From: Planctomycetota bacterium
GTDB lineage: Bacteria > Planctomycetota > UBA1135 > GCA-002686595
DNA length: 64,000 nucleotides
NCBI GenBank assembly: GCA_016712565.1
Contig: JADJQU010000001.1
Coordinates: 124,001-188,000 of the forward strand
Direction of reading: 5' to 3'
The position numbers and the translations under genes were made by a program. Shown piece after piece: positions 31,248 to 40,118 of the stretch (positions within the stretch are counted from its first letter, which is position 1; each line of letters starts with the position of its first letter). The notes beneath the pieces were generated by a model. That model saw nothing but the letters and a program-made list of their open reading frames with translations. It was not told where the DNA came from and ran no database searches.

Positions 31248-32309
31248 TCAGGCGCCGACGACGAACTCCAGGGCGTTGGAGAGGGTCGTGTTGTCGGGCG
31301 CGGGGAAGCCGTCGTCGCGGCCCCAGTACTGGCAGTTGACGATCGTGCCGGGATCCTGGAGGAAGCTTGCCGGCGATCCCCCGAGGGTTCCCGCGGCGAA
31401 GGCATTCACGTCGAGCGAGTAGACCCCGCTGCAGTCGTTGGCCGGGAGCGCCGTGCCGCCGGAATCGAGGACGATGGAACGCTTCAGGGCGCCGCCGACG
31501 CACAGCGTGCCGCCTTGGAACGGCAGCGCGGTCCGGCCGCCGATGCCGTAGAGCAGGATGCCGGGCTTCCTGTTGCGCACGTTGGCGGCCGTCACGAGGA
31601 AGCCGCCCGTGGCGCTCGCGCTGGAGGTCCCGCTGGAGGCGATCGCAGGCAGGCAGCCCAGGGAATTCAGCTTGGCGCTGCAGTGGACGACCGGCGTCGG
31701 GTTCACGGGGATGAGCTGCACCCCGTTCGTGGTGGCCGCGCCCGAGGCGACCGACACAAGGATCTGGAGGGATGCGTTCGTCACCAGCACGCGATGTTGG
31801 GCGAACGTGATCCCGGGCAGGTGGATGCCGGTCCAATCGCTCCCACCCACCGCCTGCATCGGATCGAGCGATCCGGGGACGAATACATTGGTGAAAAAGG
31901 CTCCCGGCAGGTCGGGCGCGAAGGCGTACGTGTAGACGTCGTAGAAGCCGTTGGCGAGGCCGGTGAAGGTCAGGGTCACGTCCCCGTCGCAGCCGCCATC
32001 GAGCAGCAGCTCGTCATCTCTCGTGGTCAGCGGATTGTCGAATCCGAAGGTGAACGGGTTGAAATTGGTCGACGTCGAGGTCAACACGACCGAGGTCGCG
32101 GCCCCTGCCGTGTCCGACAGCGCCGTGGCGGCCACCGTCGTGACGTTGTTCCAGAATCCCACCTGTCCAGGCGCTCCGCCGTAGGCGTTGGAAGGCGCGG
32201 GATTGAAGGAGCCGATGTCCAGATTGACGGCCTGCCCGTGCGCGGGGGCGGGAACTCCGAACAGGAGGGCGAAGGCGCCGACGACTGCGAGGGTGGTGCG
32301 ATTGTTCAT
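31248..32309 (-). CDS. Secreted protein with planctomycete C-terminal module (copy 1)
   Basis: This 353 aa protein has a signal peptide (VVGAFALLFGVPAPAHGQ) and a beta-sandwich N-terminal domain starting VNLDIGSFNPAPSNAYGGAP with ADELLLDGG-type turns (RDDELLLDGGCDGDVTLTF) and GFYDVYTYAFAPD. Such domains are common in planctomycete surface proteins. The last 150 residues are the shared C-terminal module (SAKLNSLGCLP, AANVRNRKPGILLY, CSGVYSLDVNAFA, WGRDDGFPAPDNTTLSNA). It is a tandem paralogue of the next gene: the N-terminal halves have diverged, while the C-terminal halves are almost identical in DNA. Confidence 0.8.
   Translation of the reverse strand: MNNRTTLAVVGAFALLFGVPAPAHGQAVNLDIGSFNPAPSNAYGGAPGQVGFWNNVTTVAATALSDTAGAATSVVLTSTSTNFNPFTFGFDNPLTTRDDELLLDGGCDGDVTLTFTGLANGFYDVYTYAFAPDLPGAFFTNVFVPGSLDPMQAVGGSDWTGIHLPGITFAQHRVLVTNASLQILVSVASGAATTNGVQLIPVNPTPVVHCSAKLNSLGCLPAIASSGTSSASATGGFLVTAANVRNRKPGILLYGIGGRTALPFQGGTLCVGGALKRSIVLDSGGTALPANDCSGVYSLDVNAFAAGTLGGSPASFLQDPGTIVNCQYWGRDDGFPAPDNTTLSNALEFVVGA
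31256..31698 (-). repeat. Long direct repeat, copy 1 (C-terminal module)
   Basis: About 443 bases that match 32448-32890 at a constant offset of 1192 with only about six differences (for example AGTACT against AGAATT near 31338). Identity stops sharply at the border of the module, while the upstream halves of the genes are clearly diverged. Confidence 0.85.
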
Positions 32310-32388
32310 GGCCGACGTTCCAGGTGGTGCGGCGGCATTCGGCGCCGCGGGAAGCTCTGCGTCTCGAAGGCGATACCCCCGCGCGGCT

Positions 32389-32417
32389 GGGGCCCCGTGC
32401 CCTGTGCCAGGGGCCCC
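32389..32417 (-). terminator. Hairpin after paralogue copy 2
   Basis: GGGGCCCC occurs twice, 13 bases apart, and forms an eight-pair stem about 25 bases past the stop of the minus-strand gene ending at 32440. TTTT follows on the + strand, so it would act as an intrinsic terminator better in that direction. Confidence 0.35.
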
Positions 32418-32439
32418 TTTTCCGCCGGGATGTCGTGCG

Positions 32440-33486
32440 TCAAACCTCGACGACGAACTCCAGGGCGTTGGAGAGGGTCGTGTTGTCGGGCGCGGGGAAG
32501 CCGTCGTCGCGGCCCCAGAATTGGCAGTTGACGATCGTGCCGGGAGCCTGGAGGAAGCTTGCCGGCGATCCCCCGAGGGTTCCCGCGGCGAAGGCATTCA
32601 CGTCGAGCGAGTAGACCCCGCTGCAGTCGTTGGCCGGGAGCGGCGTGCCGCCGGAATCGAGGACGATCGAACGCTTCAGGGCGCCGCCGACGCACAGCGT
32701 GCCGCCCTGGAACGGCAGCGCGGTCCGGCCGCCGATGCCGTAGAGCAGGATGCCGGGCTTCCTGTTGCGCACGTTGGCGGCCGTCACGAGGAAGCCGCCC
32801 GTGGCGCTCGCGCTGGAGGTCCCGCTGGAGGCGATCGCAGGCAGGCAGCCCAGGGAATTCAGCTTGGCGCTGCAGTGGACGACCGGCGTCACATTCACCG
32901 GGATCAACTGCACGCCGTTGGTCGTCACAAAAGAGAAGGCGAGGGTGCTGTCCACCTGCAGGGTTCCCGTGGTGACGTGGACCCGGTGCTGGGCGAAGGT
33001 CTCACCGAGAACGTGCACACCGGTCCACGGGGAGCCGCCTACATCCTGCGGCGGGTCGATCGCGCCAAGCACCGTGACACGCGTGAGGTAGCTCGGCTGA
33101 TCCGGCGCCCAGGCGTAGGTGTAGACGTCGTACCAGCCGTTCGCGAGCCCGCTGAAACTCAGCGTGAGCAGGCCGTCGTGGCCGCCGTCCAAGAGCAACT
33201 CGTCGTCGCCGGTCGTGGCCCCATTGTCGAAGCCGAAGGTCATGTCCCCAGAGCCCGACGCGGTGAGCGTCACCGAAGTGGCGGTGCCGCCGAGATCACT
33301 GAGCGCCGTGGGGAGGTAGGTTCCGACGTTGTTCCAGAATCCCACCTGCCCCGGAGCTCCACCGTAGGCATTGCTGGGCGCACCGTTGTAGCTGCCGAGG
33401 TCCACATTGATCGCCTGGGCCTGGAGCGGCGAGTTGGCGAACAGGAGTGAGCATCCCAGAACCAGTCCTGCGAGGCGGAATTCCAT
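32440..33486 (-). CDS. Secreted protein with planctomycete C-terminal module (copy 2)
   Basis: This 348 aa protein has a signal peptide (LAGLVLGCSLLFANSPLQAQ) and an N-terminal beta-sandwich domain beginning INVDLGSYNGAPSNAYGGAP, with DDELLLDGGHDGLLTLSF and WYDVYTYAWAPD. It has the same layout as its downstream paralogue. The C-terminal module ends NTTLSNALEFVVEV. A GGAG sequence eight bases before the ATG and a TATTTT element at 33540-33545 (minus strand) could drive it. With copy 1 it forms a tandem duplication, presumably expressed together or alternately. Surface location is inferred from the signal peptide. Confidence 0.8.
   Translation of the reverse strand: MEFRLAGLVLGCSLLFANSPLQAQAINVDLGSYNGAPSNAYGGAPGQVGFWNNVGTYLPTALSDLGGTATSVTLTASGSGDMTFGFDNGATTGDDELLLDGGHDGLLTLSFSGLANGWYDVYTYAWAPDQPSYLTRVTVLGAIDPPQDVGGSPWTGVHVLGETFAQHRVHVTTGTLQVDSTLAFSFVTTNGVQLIPVNVTPVVHCSAKLNSLGCLPAIASSGTSSASATGGFLVTAANVRNRKPGILLYGIGGRTALPFQGGTLCVGGALKRSIVLDSGGTPLPANDCSGVYSLDVNAFAAGTLGGSPASFLQAPGTIVNCQFWGRDDGFPAPDNTTLSNALEFVVEV
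32448..32890 (-). repeat. Long direct repeat, copy 2 (C-terminal module)
   Basis: Partner of 31256-31698. See that entry for offset and differences. Confidence 0.85.
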
Positions 33487-33641
33487 GGTCAATCTCCGAT
33501 TGGAACGAGGGGCAACCCAAAGGGCGCTCGGACAGGTCGAAAATACCATCCCTTTGGGATCCTGCGTCGAAGCGGTGGGGGGCCAATCTGGCGGTGGCCG
33601 GGACATCCGAGTATCCTGCTCGGCCCGCGAGTCGGGTGGAC

Positions 33642-35189
33642 ATGGTCAAGCAACACCCCAAGCAGGATCGTCCGGGCCGCAGTCGGCCGGAGCAGGCCCG
33701 TTCCCAAAGTCAGGACCCCGCGGTTCAGGATCCGGAGGACGGCGGTGACTCGGAGCCCGAGCCCGAGGACGCCTCGGCCGGGGCCGGCGGGACCGTGAGG
33801 CTCAACAAGTTCATGGCCGAGCTGGGGGTCGCCTCGCGCCGCAAGTGCGACGAGCTGATCGCCTCGGGCAAGGTCTCCGTGGACGGCGAGCCCTGCGTCG
33901 AGCTCGGCACCAAGATCGACCCCGACAAGCAGGTGGTCGACGTCAACGGCGTGGTGCTCAAGCCGCTTTCCCAGCGCAAGCGCTACTACCTGCTCAACAA
34001 GCCGCGCCACGTGCTGTGCACGAATGAAACACGGGAAATGCGCACCCGGGCGATCGACCTGATCACCGACCGCAACAAGGGCCGCATTTTCACCGTGGGC
34101 CGGCTCGACGAGGACTCGAGCGGGCTGATCATTCTCACCAACGACGGCGACTTCTCGAATCAGATCGCCCACCCGCGCCACAGCGTGCCGAAGACCTACC
34201 TCGTCAAGGTCCGCGGTCGGATCGACGAGGAGGCCCTGAACAAGATCAGCGAGGGCGTGCGCCTTTCCGAGGGCAAGACCGGCGGTGCCGCGCTGTTCGT
34301 CGAGCGGCGCTCCACCGAGGCCAGCGTGCTGACCGTGACGATCCGCGAGGGCAAGAACCGCGAGATCCGGCGCGTCTTCGCGGCCATGGGCTACAAAGTG
34401 CTGCGCCTGCACCGCGTGCGCATCGGCGCGCTGTCCGACCGGCGTCTCAAGGACGGCGAGTGGCGGCCCCTGACCCCGGAAGAAGTGGCGGACCTGCTCG
34501 ACGTCGCCAACGACCGCGAGCGTTCGGAGGCCCTGTTCGCCAGTGCCCGCCAGGGCGGTTTCACCCGGCAATTGGACGAGGGTGAAGAGGGCCAGCGGCC
34601 CGCGCGCCCGGGCCGGACCGAAAGGCCCGCGCGCCAGGGCAGCGGGGAAGCGCCGTCGCGATTCGGCGGGGCGCGCCGGGAATGGCGCGAGCCCAAGGAA
34701 TTCCGCATCAAGGACCCCGAGCGGGCCAAGCGTCGCAACTCCGCTCGTCCCGCGGCGGAAGCCGGCGCGGAGGGCCCCGCGGAGGGCCCCGCGGAGGGCA
34801 CCGAGCGCCGTGGCCGTGGCGAGCGCTCCGGGGGCACCCGCCCCGAGTTCCCGGGCGGCGGTCGCGGGCGTCAGGAGCGCGCGCGTTCGGGGCCCGGTCG
34901 TCCCGGCGGCGCCGGGGCACGCGGAGCCGGCGGGCGACGCGGCGGCTCCGGGGGACGCGCTGGCGGAGACGACCGCGGCCGCGGTGCCGGACGGGAGTTC
35001 GGGCACGGCCCCGAGCGCGCCCCGGGCCGAGTCTCGGGCCGCGTTTCTGGCCGCGGTTCCCGCGCTGCCAAGGGCGGCGACTTCGGAGGGACCGCGGGCG
35101 CCCGGGGGAATCGCCGAGGTGGGGCGCGAGGCCCCGCGGGCGGCGGGGGACAGAGCCGCGGTACCCAGGCCGGTCGCGGCCGCCGCTGA
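33642..35189 (+). CDS. RsuA/RluB-family rRNA pseudouridine synthase with long RGG tail
   Basis: This 515 aa protein has an acidic N-terminal extension (1-50), an S4 RNA-binding domain (51-105: VRLNKFMAELGVASRRKCDE) and a pseudouridine synthase domain (about 113-300) with the catalytic motif GRLDEDSSG (Asp156) and NREIRRVFAAMGYKVLRLHR. The family modifies single uridines in 16S or 23S rRNA. From about residue 305 there is a disordered tail of some 200 residues rich in Arg and Gly with many RGG/GRG units, unusual in length for the family and likely to bind RNA nonspecifically. A TATCCT element at 33612-33617 gives a leader of about 18 bases. The M16 gene follows after 31 bases. Confidence 0.88.
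   Translation: MVKQHPKQDRPGRSRPEQARSQSQDPAVQDPEDGGDSEPEPEDASAGAGGTVRLNKFMAELGVASRRKCDELIASGKVSVDGEPCVELGTKIDPDKQVVDVNGVVLKPLSQRKRYYLLNKPRHVLCTNETREMRTRAIDLITDRNKGRIFTVGRLDEDSSGLIILTNDGDFSNQIAHPRHSVPKTYLVKVRGRIDEEALNKISEGVRLSEGKTGGAALFVERRSTEASVLTVTIREGKNREIRRVFAAMGYKVLRLHRVRIGALSDRRLKDGEWRPLTPEEVADLLDVANDRERSEALFASARQGGFTRQLDEGEEGQRPARPGRTERPARQGSGEAPSRFGGARREWREPKEFRIKDPERAKRRNSARPAAEAGAEGPAEGPAEGTERRGRGERSGGTRPEFPGGGRGRQERARSGPGRPGGAGARGAGGRRGGSGGRAGGDDRGRGAGREFGHGPERAPGRVSGRVSGRGSRAAKGGDFGGTAGARGNRRGGARGPAGGGGQSRGTQAGRGRR
34767..34800 (+). repeat. 12-base tandem repeat in the RGG tail
   Basis: GCGGAGGGCCCC occurs nearly three times in a row and encodes AEG-P repeats in the disordered tail. 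Such repeats can change length by slippage in steps of four codons without a frameshift. Confidence 0.7.
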
Positions 35190-35220
35190 GTCCCGCACCC
35201 TCTTCCGCACTCACGCGACC

Positions 35221-36660
35221 ATGGGATCGACCCGACCTCCGGCCTCGCGGCCCCTCAGCTTCGAAACCACCGTCGCCGACCGCGCGGGTGCCCACATCGA
35301 GGAGCACCGTCTCGAGAACGGCATGCGCGTGCTGCTCGTCGAACGCCACGGGGATCCCGTGGTGTCGGTGATGCTCTGGTACCGCGTGGGGTCGCGCAAC
35401 GAGCGCGAGCAGGAGGCCGGCGTGTCCCACTTCCTCGAACACATGATGTTCAAGGGTTCGTCGCGCTTCGCCAAGGGCGACGTGGACCGCTGGACCACCG
35501 AGCTGGGCGGCAGCAACAACGCCTTCACCGGCTACGACCACACCGCGTACTGGTTCGAGCTGGCGGCCGATCGCTGGGAGAAGGCCCTGGAGATCGAGGC
35601 CGACCGCATGCAGGGGTTGCTGCTCGAGCCCGCGGAGTTCGAGAGCGAGCGCGCCGTGGTCCTCGAAGAGCTCTCCATGGGCGATGACGATCCCTGGCGC
35701 GCCCTGAGCGAGGCCGTGCAGGCCGCGGCCTTCGAGCGTCACCCCTATCGCCGGCCGATCATCGGATTCACCGACGCGCTCAAGCGACTCTCCGCGAGCG
35801 AGATGCGCGACTACCACCGGCGCTTCTACCACCCGGGAAACGCGACCCTGGTGATTTCGGGCGAGATCCGCTGCGCCGAGGCCCTGGAGATCGCGCGCGG
35901 CCACTTCGGGTCCATCGCGCCCGGGACGCCCTACGCCGAGGCGGACGCCTTCCGGCCCAAGGCCGAGCCCGCCGTGGGCGAGCGGCGGCTGTCGCTCACC
36001 TGGGACGACATGGGCAAGCGCTATTGCGCCGCCTGGCCCGGCACGGCGGTCGGCACGGCCGATGACGACGTGCTCGACGTGATCGCGACCCTGCTCACCG
36101 GCGGCCGACTCTCGCGCCTCTACAAGCGGCTGGTGATCGATGGGGCCCTGGCCACCAGCGTCAGCGCGTCCAACGATTCGCGCGTGGAGGGCGGACTGTT
36201 CTGGGTGTTCGCCGAATGCGCGGCGGGCGCCGAGCCCGCGGCCCTCGAGTCGGCCATCGACGAGGAATTGTTGCGTCTGTCCCGCTCGCGCGTGCCCGCC
36301 GCGGAATTGGCGCGCGTGGTCAAGATGCTCGAGGCCACCGAGGCCTACGACGAGGAAACCGCCTCGGACCTGGCCGAGATGGTGGGGGAGTACGCCGTCG
36401 ACGCCCACTGGACCCTGGCCTTCGAGTCCATCGAGCGGATCAAGCGCGTCACGCCGGCCCAGATCCAGGAGTGCGCCAAGCGCCTCCTGGGCTCCTCGAA
36501 GCGCGTGGTGGGCTGGTGCCTCCCCGAGCAGTCCCCGAAGTCCAGGCGCCATCAGGCGCGCAAGGCGAAGTCGCGCGCCCAGGCACGGGTCAAGTCGAGC
36601 GCCCGCGCTCGGCCGAAGTCCGGGAGCCGAGGCGCGGCCCGAAAGAGGGTGCGCGCGTGA
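35221..36660 (+). CDS. M16 zinc peptidase (active subunit)
   Basis: This 479 aa protein contains the inverted zinc motif HFLEH (70-74) with the distal ligand in ERAVVLEELS (about 150) and the family sequences GGSNNAFTGYDHTAYW and FYHPGNATLVISG. The C-terminal half has SRLYKRLVIDGALATSVSAS. There is no signal peptide. The last 45 residues are very rich in Lys and Arg (AKSRAQARVKSSARARPKSG) and look like an added basic tail. M16 proteins degrade peptides inside a clam-shell chamber, often as an active/inactive pair. The next gene, overlapping by a GTGA, encodes the matching inactive subunit. Confidence 0.9.
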   Translation: MGSTRPPASRPLSFETTVADRAGAHIEEHRLENGMRVLLVERHGDPVVSVMLWYRVGSRNEREQEAGVSHFLEHMMFKGSSRFAKGDVDRWTTELGGSNNAFTGYDHTAYWFELAADRWEKALEIEADRMQGLLLEPAEFESERAVVLEELSMGDDDPWRALSEAVQAAAFERHPYRRPIIGFTDALKRLSASEMRDYHRRFYHPGNATLVISGEIRCAEALEIARGHFGSIAPGTPYAEADAFRPKAEPAVGERRLSLTWDDMGKRYCAAWPGTAVGTADDDVLDVIATLLTGGRLSRLYKRLVIDGALATSVSASNDSRVEGGLFWVFAECAAGAEPAALESAIDEELLRLSRSRVPAAELARVVKMLEATEAYDEETASDLAEMVGEYAVDAHWTLAFESIERIKRVTPAQIQECAKRLLGSSKRVVGWCLPEQSPKSRRHQARKAKSRAQARVKSSARARPKSGSRGAARKRVRA

Positions 36661-38009
36661 TTGCCGAGCCCGAGGTGTCGACCCCGGCCGCGCGACTCGA
36701 CGTGCCGGTGCTGCGGTACCGCCTGCGCTGCGGCGCGACGCTCCTGGTTTCGCCCCGCGCGGGGGCGCCCGTGACCGCCGTGCAGGTGCACGTGCGCGGC
36801 ACCGAGGCCCTGGATCCACGCGGAATCGAAGGCACGGCCTACCTGACGGGAGCCCTGCTGGACCAGGGCACGCGTCAGAAGGACGACGAGGCGATCGCCT
36901 TGCTGCTCGAAACCGCGGGCGGCAGCATCGTCGGCGGATCCAGCGGAGTCAGCGCCAACATCGCCGGCCGCGACACCGACCTCTTGCTGGAACTCCTGGC
37001 CGAGCTGCTGGTGGAGCCCATCTTCCCCAAGGCGCAGTTCGAGCGCCAACGGCAGCGGGTGCTGGACCGCATGGAGGTGGAGCTCGACGACCCACGCGTC
37101 CAGGGCGAGCAGCTGTTTCGCAAGCTGGTCTACGGCGGCCACTGGCTGGGACGCCCCGCCACGGGAACGATCCGGTCCCTGGGCGCCGTGACCCGCGGCG
37201 ACCTGGCGCGCTTCCACCGCGATGCCTGGGTCGCGGCGCGCGCCGTGATCGCGGTCTGCGGCGACGTCGAGCCTGCCCACGTGCACCGGCTCCTGGATCG
37301 ACGGCTCGCGCGCTGGCGCACGGGCCAGGACCTGGTGACGACTGCGCCGCGGTTCCCCGAACGCGGGCCGCGCGTCGCGACCTTCCCGGCGGAACGCGCC
37401 CAGGTCCACGTGCACCTGGGCCACCTGGGCATCCGCCGTTCCGATCCCGACTACGCGACCCTGGTGGTGCTCGACCACGTCCTGGGCACGGGCCCGGGAT
37501 TCACCAACCGGATCTCGAAGCGGCTGCGCGACGAACTCGGGCTCGCCTACACCGTCAACGCCTCGATCCACGCCTCGGCGGGCATCCTGCCCGGCACCTT
37601 CGCGGCCTACATCGGCACCTCGCCCCAACACGTGGCCACGGCCATCGCCGGATTCCGCGAGGAGATTCGCCGCGTCCAGCAAGAGCTGGTGGGCGAGGAG
37701 GAGCTGCGCGTGGCGAAGGACTACCTCGTCGGGTCGTTCGTGCTCTCCTTCCAGCGCGCGATCCGCCGGGCCAACTACCTCGTCAGCGCCGAGCGCCACC
37801 AATTGCCCGCGGACAATCTGGAGCGCCTGCCGCGGGCCTTCGCGGCCGTGACCGCCGAGGAATTGCGCCGCGCGGCCCAAACCCACCTGCATCCGGAGTC
37901 CTGCTGCATCGTCGCCGCGGGTCCGATCACCCAGACCGAGCTGGCGCGCGCCGCGGGGGTGGTCCAGCCCCCACGCCGCCCGGCGAAACGGGCGAGCCAG
38001 AAGCCGTGA
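36657..38009 (+). CDS. M16 peptidase-like protein (inactive partner)
   Basis: This 450 aa protein has the M16 fold but, where HXXEH is expected, reads GIEGTAYLTGALLDQGT, so zinc binding is lost. It keeps the C-terminal Arg...Tyr substrate motif (NRISKRLRDELGLAYTVNAS) typical of the partner subunit. Together with the upstream gene it most likely makes a heterodimeric peptidase. The GTG start overlaps the preceding stop, and its own stop overlaps the start of the isomerase gene. Confidence 0.88.
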   Translation: MIAEPEVSTPAARLDVPVLRYRLRCGATLLVSPRAGAPVTAVQVHVRGTEALDPRGIEGTAYLTGALLDQGTRQKDDEAIALLLETAGGSIVGGSSGVSANIAGRDTDLLLELLAELLVEPIFPKAQFERQRQRVLDRMEVELDDPRVQGEQLFRKLVYGGHWLGRPATGTIRSLGAVTRGDLARFHRDAWVAARAVIAVCGDVEPAHVHRLLDRRLARWRTGQDLVTTAPRFPERGPRVATFPAERAQVHVHLGHLGIRRSDPDYATLVVLDHVLGTGPGFTNRISKRLRDELGLAYTVNASIHASAGILPGTFAAYIGTSPQHVATAIAGFREEIRRVQQELVGEEELRVAKDYLVGSFVLSFQRAIRRANYLVSAERHQLPADNLERLPRAFAAVTAEELRRAAQTHLHPESCCIVAAGPITQTELARAAGVVQPPRRPAKRASQKP

Positions 38010-38839
38010 CGAATCCGCCCCCGACGCCCCGCCTCGGGGTGTGTTCGTGGTCCTGCCGCGCCCGCGGCCCCGAGGAACTCGCGGCCGCCCTCCGAACCGT
38101 CGGCGTGGACGCGGTGCAGCTCCACCTCGATCCGCTGCGCACGGGCGCGTGGTCCGAGGAGGGCACGCTGCGCGCCCTCGCCAAGGACAGCGTCGAGATC
38201 CGCTCGGGCATGATGGGGATGGAGGGCGAGGACTACACGACCCTGGAGACGATTCGAGTCACCGGAGGCGTGCGGCCGTCGGGCACCTGGATGGCCAATC
38301 TGGCCGCGGCCCGCGGCAACGCGGCCCTGGCCCGGCGGCTGGGACTCGGGCTGGTGACCTTCCACGCCGGTTTCCTGCCCCACGAGCAGCGCGATCCGGA
38401 GCGCGGCGTGCTGCTGGCGCGCCTGGGGGAGCTGGCCGACGTGTTCGCGGACCAGGGCGTGCGCGTGGGCTTCGAAACGGGCCAGGAAAGCGCCGAGACG
38501 CTCTGGGGCGTGCTCGAAGCGCTCGCCCGGCCGACGGTCGGCGTCAACTTCGATCCGGCGAACATGATCCTCTACGGCATGGGCGATCCGGTCGAGGCCC
38601 TCGCGCGCCTCGCGCCCAGGGTGCTGCAGGTGCACGTCAAGGACGCCCTGGCGCCGAAAACCCGTGGGACCTGGGGCGAGGAAGTCGCCGTGGGCAGCGG
38701 GCAGGTGGACTGGCGCGAGTTCTTCCGCGTGCTGCGCCAGGGGGCCCCGCGGGTCGACTGCATGATCGAGCGCGAAGCGGGCGAAACGCGCGTGGCCGAC
38801 ATGGCCGCCGCGCGAACACTGGTGGAGCGACTGCGATGA
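38006..38839 (+). CDS. Sugar phosphate isomerase/epimerase (xylose isomerase-like TIM barrel)
   Basis: This 277 aa protein starts near LGVCSWSCRARGPEEL and carries the family pattern: GLVTFHAGFLP, VGFETGQES (metal Glu), VGVNFDPANMILYG (Asp), LQVHVKDA (His/Asp) and CMIEREAG (Glu) near the end. These barrels isomerise or epimerise free sugars or inositols with a divalent metal. In this family substrates cannot be predicted from sequence. Directly coupled to a Gfo/Idh/MocA gene (ATGA overlap), a usual partnership in sugar or inositol catabolism of Planctomycetota. Confidence 0.85.
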   Translation: MTNPPPTPRLGVCSWSCRARGPEELAAALRTVGVDAVQLHLDPLRTGAWSEEGTLRALAKDSVEIRSGMMGMEGEDYTTLETIRVTGGVRPSGTWMANLAAARGNAALARRLGLGLVTFHAGFLPHEQRDPERGVLLARLGELADVFADQGVRVGFETGQESAETLWGVLEALARPTVGVNFDPANMILYGMGDPVEALARLAPRVLQVHVKDALAPKTRGTWGEEVAVGSGQVDWREFFRVLRQGAPRVDCMIEREAGETRVADMAAARTLVERLR

Positions 38840-39849
38840 ACCCCCAAGGTCAGAAGCAAGGGATCGGCGTCGGGATCATCGGCCTGGGCTTCATGGGCCG
38901 CACGCATCTGGCCGCCTTTCGCAACGCCAACTCGGTGGGGCTCGTCAATCGGCTGGTGGCCGTGGCCGACTCGGATCCCGACCGGCGCGCGGGCCGTGCG
39001 GGCGCGGGAGGCAACCTGGACACGGGCGCCAAGGGGGACTTGCTCTTCGACCCGAAGCAGGTGCGCGCCCACGCCGAGCCCAGCGCTCTGATCGCCGATC
39101 CCGAGGTGGAGCTGGTCAGCATCTGCACGCCCACCGCCACCCACGTGAATCTCGCGATCCAGGCCCTCGAAGCGGGCAAGCACGTCCTGGTGGAGAAGCC
39201 CCTCTCACTGGCGAGCGCCGACGTGGAGCGCCTGGCCGCCGCGGCCCGACGCTCGCGCGGGATGTGCATGCCCGCCATGTGCATGCGCTTCTGGCCCGGC
39301 TGGGACTGGTTGCGCGAACACGTGCGCCGCGGGACATTCGGCGCCGTGCGGAGCGCCGTCTTCTCGCGCCTGGGCACGCGGCCCCAGTGGAACCGGTTCT
39401 ACGCCGACGCGAACGAATCCGGCGGCGCCCTGTTCGACCTGCACGTCCACGACGCGGACTTCGTGCGCTGGTGCTTCGGCGAGCCCGCGAGCGTCCTGTC
39501 CACGGGAACGCAGGACCACGTCACCACCTTGTACCGCTTCGCGGGCGGGCCGGCCCACGTGGTCGCCGAGGGCGGCTGGGACCACACGCCGGGCTTTGCG
39601 TTCCGCATGCGCTACGTCGTGGTCTTCGAGCACGCGACGGCCGAATACGATTTCTCGCGCGAGCCGCGGCTCGTGCTCGCGCGCGGCGGTGCGAGCGAGA
39701 CCGTGGAGCTTCCGGCCCACACGGGCTACGACGGCGAAGTGCGCCATCTCCTGGCCATGATCGCCCGGGGCGACCGGCAGCTGGTGGCCACGGTGGACGA
39801 GGCGGTGGCGCTGACGAAGATGCTCGAGCGCGAACGCGCGAGCCTCTGA
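38836..39849 (+). CDS. Gfo/Idh/MocA family oxidoreductase
   Basis: This 337 aa protein has an N-terminal Rossmann fold with GLGFMG (16-21), the family motif VEKPLS (Glu120-Lys121-Pro122) and a C-terminal alpha/beta domain with GGALFDLHVHDADFVRW, where the conserved Asp/His for substrate oxidation sit. NAD(P)-dependent oxidation or reduction of a sugar or polyol is expected. There is no Tat leader, so it acts in the cytoplasm, unlike many planctomycete paralogues. It ends the run that begins at 33642 or 35221. Confidence 0.9.
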   Translation: MNPQGQKQGIGVGIIGLGFMGRTHLAAFRNANSVGLVNRLVAVADSDPDRRAGRAGAGGNLDTGAKGDLLFDPKQVRAHAEPSALIADPEVELVSICTPTATHVNLAIQALEAGKHVLVEKPLSLASADVERLAAAARRSRGMCMPAMCMRFWPGWDWLREHVRRGTFGAVRSAVFSRLGTRPQWNRFYADANESGGALFDLHVHDADFVRWCFGEPASVLSTGTQDHVTTLYRFAGGPAHVVAEGGWDHTPGFAFRMRYVVVFEHATAEYDFSREPRLVLARGGASETVELPAHTGYDGEVRHLLAMIARGDRQLVATVDEAVALTKMLERERASL

Positions 39850-39858
39850 GATCGGGTC

Positions 39859-39902
39859 GGGCACGCGCGTGCCCTGCGCAGAAGGGGACCTGCCCCAGGT
39901 CC
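39859..39902 (+). terminator. Two hairpins after the Gfo/Idh/MocA gene
   Basis: A 16-base perfect palindrome (GGGCACGCGCGTGCCC, 39859-39874) begins ten bases after the stop. GGACCTG-CCC-CAGGTCC (39886-39902) follows as a second seven-pair hairpin. There is no T-run. This is a likely 3' end for the M16-isomerase-oxidoreductase operon. Confidence 0.45.
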
Positions 39903-40118
39903 GGCAAGTCCCTGACGGCTCCCTCCGGGGAGGTGGTCAGCGGCGGCAGCACGCGCTGGATGGCTCCGACGACGCAGACGACTCCGTGGCCGAAAGGCAC
40001 CTGCGTCCGCCGCGTTCCACGCGCTCCGAAGTGCTCGCCCCCCCGGCACGGTCACGGGGGGAAACCGCCGACCACGGAGTCGCGCCAGCGTTCGGCGTCG
40101 ACGAACGAGCTTCGGACC

